A DNA stretch of 8,330 nt from DATKEH01 sp035546355 (GTDB lineage: Bacteria > Acidobacteriota > Thermoanaerobaculia > Multivoradales > JAIOJS01). The stretch spans positions 1-8,330 of the forward strand of contig DATKEH010000403.1 in assembly GCA_035546355.1 (NCBI GenBank), written 5' to 3'. Positions within the stretch are counted from its first letter, which is position 1; each line of letters starts with the position of its first letter. Of this stretch, positions 5,291 to 8,330 are shown in pieces. A program made the position numbers and the translations under genes. Under the pieces are notes generated by a model. It did not search any database, was not told where the DNA came from, and was given only the letters and a program-made list of their open reading frames with translations.

Positions 5291-8200
5291 GCGGCGGCTC
5301 GGGCACCGTCAGCTCGGCCGGCGGGTTGCGCTCGAGCTCCGCCAGCAGCACCTCGATCGCCTCGTCGAGCGACGGGTCGATCCCCTGCACCACCAGATCC
5401 GGCCGATCCACCACCTCGATGTCGGGCTCCACCCCGACGCCCTCGACCGCCCACATCCCCGCGGGGTCGACGAAGCGGAAGTTCGGCGCCAGCACCGCCC
5501 CGCCATCCATGAGCGGCGGGTTGCCGGAGATGCCGATCAGCCCGCCCCAGGTACGGGTGCCGATCAGCGGCCCCAGGCCGCGCTGGCGGAAGTAGTAGGG
5601 GAAGGCGTCGCCGCCCGAGCCCGAGTAGCCGTTGATCAGCGTCGCCTTGGGGCCGCGGTGGTAGTAGCCCGGGGTGGTGAACGGCCGCAGGTCGCGCCGC
5701 GCCCAGTACGACAGCAGCGGCCGCTCGAGCAGCTCGATCATGTGGAAGGGGATGAAGCCGCCGCCGTTGTAGCGCGCATCGAGGATCAGCGCCGGCTCGT
5801 GGGCCTGGGCGTAGAACCCCTTGAACAGCTCGCGGTACCCCTCGACGGAGGTGTTGGGCAGGTGGATGTAGCCGATCCGCCCGCCCGACTTCTCGGCGAC
5901 GTAGCGGCGCCGCGACTGCACCCAGTCGAGGTAGCGCAGGTGGGTCTCGCGGCGGATGGGCCGCACCCGCTCCTCGCGGGCGCCGCGGCCGGAGGCGTCG
6001 GCCGCCACCCGCAGCGTCACCACCCGGTCGGCCTTGTTGGCCAGCAGGCGGTAGAAGTTGTCGACGCCCCGCGTCGAGACGCCGTCGACGGCGAGGATCA
6101 GGTCCCCCTCGGAGACGGCGACGCCCGGCTCGGTGAGCGGCGAGCGGAAGTCCTCCTGCCAGTTCTCGCCGGGGAAGATCTTCTCGACGCGGAAGTAGCC
6201 CGACGGGTCGGCCGCCACCACGGCGCCGAGCAGGCCGGTGTCGCGGCGCTCGACCTGCCAGTCGTCGGAGGTCTGCACGTACATGTGGCCCGAGTCGAGC
6301 TCGCCGCCCAGCTCGCCGAGGATGTGGTCGAGGTCGGCGCGGTGGGCGACGTGCGCGACCAGCGGCTCGTACTTGGCGCGCATCGCCTGCCAGTCGAGCC
6401 CGTGCATCCCCGGGTCGTAGAACCAGTCGCGCAGGATGCGCCAGGCGTCGACGAACTCCTGCGCCCACTCCGCCCGCGGCTCGACGAGTGTCTCCATGCC
6501 GGCGAGGTCGAGGGTCTTGCCCTCCTGCTCCGGCTGCGCCGCGACGATGCCGTACGCCGAGGCCGGCGGGCCGGGCTTGCGGAACAGCATCTTCTCGCCG
6601 CTGGCGCTGAGCTCGAACCCCACCACGCCCTCGAGGACGGTCTTCTCCTCGCGCGCCTCGAGGTCGTAGAGGTGGAGCTTGCCCTCGCCGCCCTGGCCGC
6701 GGACGTAGAGCGGCCCCTTGGCCACCGCCCCCAGCGGGCCGTAGTCGCCGGGGCTGCCGGGGATGGCGCGCACGCGGCGCTCGAAGCCCGCCGGGTCGAT
6801 GCGCACGGTGACCGGCTTCTTCGCCGCGGCCCCCGGTTCCTCGTCGCCCCCCTCCTGGCCCCTCTTCTCCTTTCCCCTCTCGGCGTCGGCGACGCGATCG
6901 CCCGGCGGCGGCTCCTCTCCCTCCGCCACCTCCTCCTCGTCGCTCTCGGGAAGGAACAGGGCCGGGCCGTCCGCCGCCAGCACGCCGACGTAGACGCGGG
7001 TGGCGTCGGTGTAGACGAAGTCGAACTCGAAGTCGCTGAATTCGAGCCCGAAGTCGCGATTGGACAGGAAGTAGAGGTAGCGCCCCTGGGGATCGAACTC
7101 CGGCGCCGACTCGTGGGTGTCGCCGCTGGTGAGCTGGTGGGTGCGCCCGCCGTCGCGCGACCACACCCAGACGCTGCCCAGCTGGTTGTCGCCGAGCTTG
7201 CTGTAGGCCAGCCAGCGGCTGTCGGGCGACCAGGTGGCGTCCTGGATGTCGGCGAAGGCGCCGCGGTCGGCGTCGACGACGCGGCCGCTCGCCACCTCCA
7301 GCACCCGCAGGCGCGCCTTGCGGTCGGCGAAGGCGATGCGCTCGCCGTCGGGCGACCACACCGGCGCGTAGCGCCAGGTGGGGTCGCTGGCGCCGTCCTC
7401 GGTCAGGCGCCGCGGCTCGCCGCTGCCGTCGGCGGGGCGCAGGTAGAGCTCGTACTCGCCGCTGGCGTCGCTCCAGTAGGCGACCGAGCGGCCGTCGGGC
7501 GACCAGGCCGGGTCGCGCTCGCGCACTCCCGGGGTGCGGGTGAGGTGGCGCACCTCGCCCTTCTCGGCGGGGACGGTGAACAGCTCGCCGCGGGCGGCGA
7601 AGACGGCGCGGGCGCCGGACGGGGAGATGCCGGCTCCCTGGATGTTCTTGGCGACGCCGGCGAAGCGCGGCAGGGCGCCGGCGAAGTCGCCGTAGAGGCG
7701 GATCGGTACCCGCACGCTCTCGCCCGCCGCCGGGTCGAAGCGCCAGATCCAGCCGCCGGCCTCGTAGACGATGCGTTCGCTGCCCGCCGCCGGCCACAGC
7801 ACGTCCCAGGTCTCGTGGTGGGTGACCTGGCGGGTGTCGCCGCTGCCCAGGTCGTGGGCCCAGAGGTTCAGCTTGCCGCCGGCGCGGTCGGAGGTGAAGT
7901 ACAGGGTGTTCCCCACCCACATCGGCTGGTTGTCGGTGGCGGGGTCGTCGGTGATCTGCCGCGCCTGGCCGGCGGCGAGGTCGTAGGTCCACACGTCCTG
8001 GGCGCGGCCGCCGCGGTAGCGCTTCCAGGTGCGGAACTCGCGCTCGATGGGGGTGTAGACGAGCTTCGTGCCGTCGGGCGAGAACATGCCGCCGCTGCCC
8101 TCCGGCGGGCCGAGCGGGCGCTCCATGCCGCCGGCGAACGGCACCACGTAGTGCACCGGCATGCGCTCGCTCCACGGCAGGCGGTGCGGCAGGAAGAGGA

Positions 8201-8330
8201 TCTCGCTGCCGTCCGGGCTCCAGTCGAGCACCAGGTTGTCGACGCCGCCGCGCGGCGGCAGCTCGCCGACGTCGTTGTAGAAGGTGAGCTGCCGCGGCTC
8301 GCCGCCGCCGATCGGGATCACGTGCACCTG
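5280..8330 (-). CDS. Tricorn-family S41 peptidase, N-terminus outside window
   Basis: This is a large protease of the tricorn type. The 1,016 codons seen run open through the right edge, so the start and any signal peptide are missing. The archaeal enzyme has 1,071 residues, so perhaps 60-100 are lost. Counting from the GTG at 8327 as residue 1, two beta-propellers cover about 1-260 and 265-605, with WSPDG-type blade motifs at 36, 82, 275, 324 and 366. An acidic, charged linker lies at 461-505. A tricorn C1 domain follows (about 615-690), then a PDZ domain (about 694-790; GDLILAVDGV at 741-750) and an S41 protease core (about 796-1000). Putative catalytic residues are His681 in SGHMYV, nucleophile Ser904 in GYSGSGGDAFP and Glu962 in VEGVGVEPDIEV. 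Gly replaces the Ser and Asp that neighbour His and Ser in archaeal tricorn. It probably trims peptides; in bacteria an exported location is likely but unproven here. The stop is TAG at 5282-5280. Confidence 0.93.
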   Translation of the reverse strand, partial: QVHVIPIGGGEPRQLTFYNDVGELPPRGGVDNLVLDWSPDGSEILFLPHRLPWSERMPVHYVVPFAGGMERPLGPPEGSGGMFSPDGTKLVYTPIEREFRTWKRYRGGRAQDVWTYDLAAGQARQITDDPATDNQPMWVGNTLYFTSDRAGGKLNLWAHDLGSGDTRQVTHHETWDVLWPAAGSERIVYEAGGWIWRFDPAAGESVRVPIRLYGDFAGALPRFAGVAKNIQGAGISPSGARAVFAARGELFTVPAEKGEVRHLTRTPGVRERDPAWSPDGRSVAYWSDASGEYELYLRPADGSGEPRRLTEDGASDPTWRYAPVWSPDGERIAFADRKARLRVLEVASGRVVDADRGAFADIQDATWSPDSRWLAYSKLGDNQLGSVWVWSRDGGRTHQLTSGDTHESAPEFDPQGRYLYFLSNRDFGLEFSDFEFDFVYTDATRVYVGVLAADGPALFLPESDEEEVAEGEEPPPGDRVADAERGKEKRGQEGGDEEPGAAAKKPVTVRIDPAGFERRVRAIPGSPGDYGPLGAVAKGPLYVRGQGGEGKLHLYDLEAREEKTVLEGVVGFELSASGEKMLFRKPGPPASAYGIVAAQPEQEGKTLDLAGMETLVEPRAEWAQEFVDAWRILRDWFYDPGMHGLDWQAMRAKYEPLVAHVAHRADLDHILGELGGELDSGHMYVQTSDDWQVERRDTGLLGAVVAADPSGYFRVEKIFPGENWQEDFRSPLTEPGVAVSEGDLILAVDGVSTRGVDNFYRLLANKADRVVTLRVAADASGRGAREERVRPIRRETHLRYLDWVQSRRRYVAEKSGGRIGYIHLPNTSVEGYRELFKGFYAQAHEPALILDARYNGGGFIPFHMIELLERPLLSYWARRDLRPFTTPGYYHRGPKATLINGYSGSGGDAFPYYFRQRGLGPLIGTRTWGGLIGISGNPPLMDGGAVLAPNFRFVDPAGMWAVEGVGVEPDIEVVDRPDLVVQGIDPSLDEAIEVLLAELERNPPAELTVPEPPRGR

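Noticed and set aside
5233..8175. 980-codon open frame on the minus strand, overlapping the tricorn-family gene
   Set aside because: It is the same strand in another frame, very rich in Arg, Gly, Pro and Ala with no domain. Such frames stay open because high GC makes stop codons rare.
8325..8327. GTG near the right edge as the start of the tricorn-family protein
   Set aside because: The frame stays open to the window edge, and the first residues (VHVIPIGGGEPRQLTF) are the middle of a propeller blade, so the gene begins outside.

Overview
The window is very GC-rich, and every gene I can support lies on the minus strand, so it reads from the right end to the left. The genes encode cell-envelope functions: lipoprotein N-acylation, a SPOR-domain membrane protein, an NfeD/slipin membrane protease pair and a large tricorn-type protease. 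Lnt points to a diderm bacterium. High GC, a tricorn/S41 protease and this Tyr-rich SPOR protein would fit Acidobacteriota (for example Thermoanaerobaculia-like), but that placement is inference and no marker gene here proves it.

Layout in the direction of transcription. (1) 8330-5280: tricorn-family S41 peptidase, cut at its N-terminus by the window edge. (2) 5279-5090: a 190-base gap with two head-to-head copies of a short palindromic repeat; one copy overlaps the end of the protease gene. (3) 5089-3572 and 3575-2805: NfeD-type membrane serine protease and a slipin (SPFH/stomatin protein), joined by an ATGA stop/start overlap. (4) 2804-2718: a short GC-rich gap with a hairpin after the slipin gene. 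(5) 2717-2001: SPOR-domain protein with a TTG start. (6) Apolipoprotein N-acyltransferase (lnt), ending at 406. Its first conventional start is at 1878, but homology and an open frame suggest translation begins further upstream, perhaps at a CTG at 2004 that overlaps the SPOR stop codon. (7) 405-296: a gap with a third copy of the palindromic repeat. (8) 295-1: start of a DUF4383-like membrane protein that leaves the window on the left.

NfeD and slipin almost certainly act together: in the archaeal PH1510/PH1511 pair the NfeD protease cleaves near the C-terminus of its stomatin partner. The remaining genes share an envelope theme but need not form one pathway.

I see no clearly new multi-gene system. 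The most interesting signals are the hairpin repeat, whose two full copies differ by a compensatory base-pair change, and the unresolved lnt start. No tRNA, rRNA, CRISPR array, insertion sequence or prophage gene is visible.
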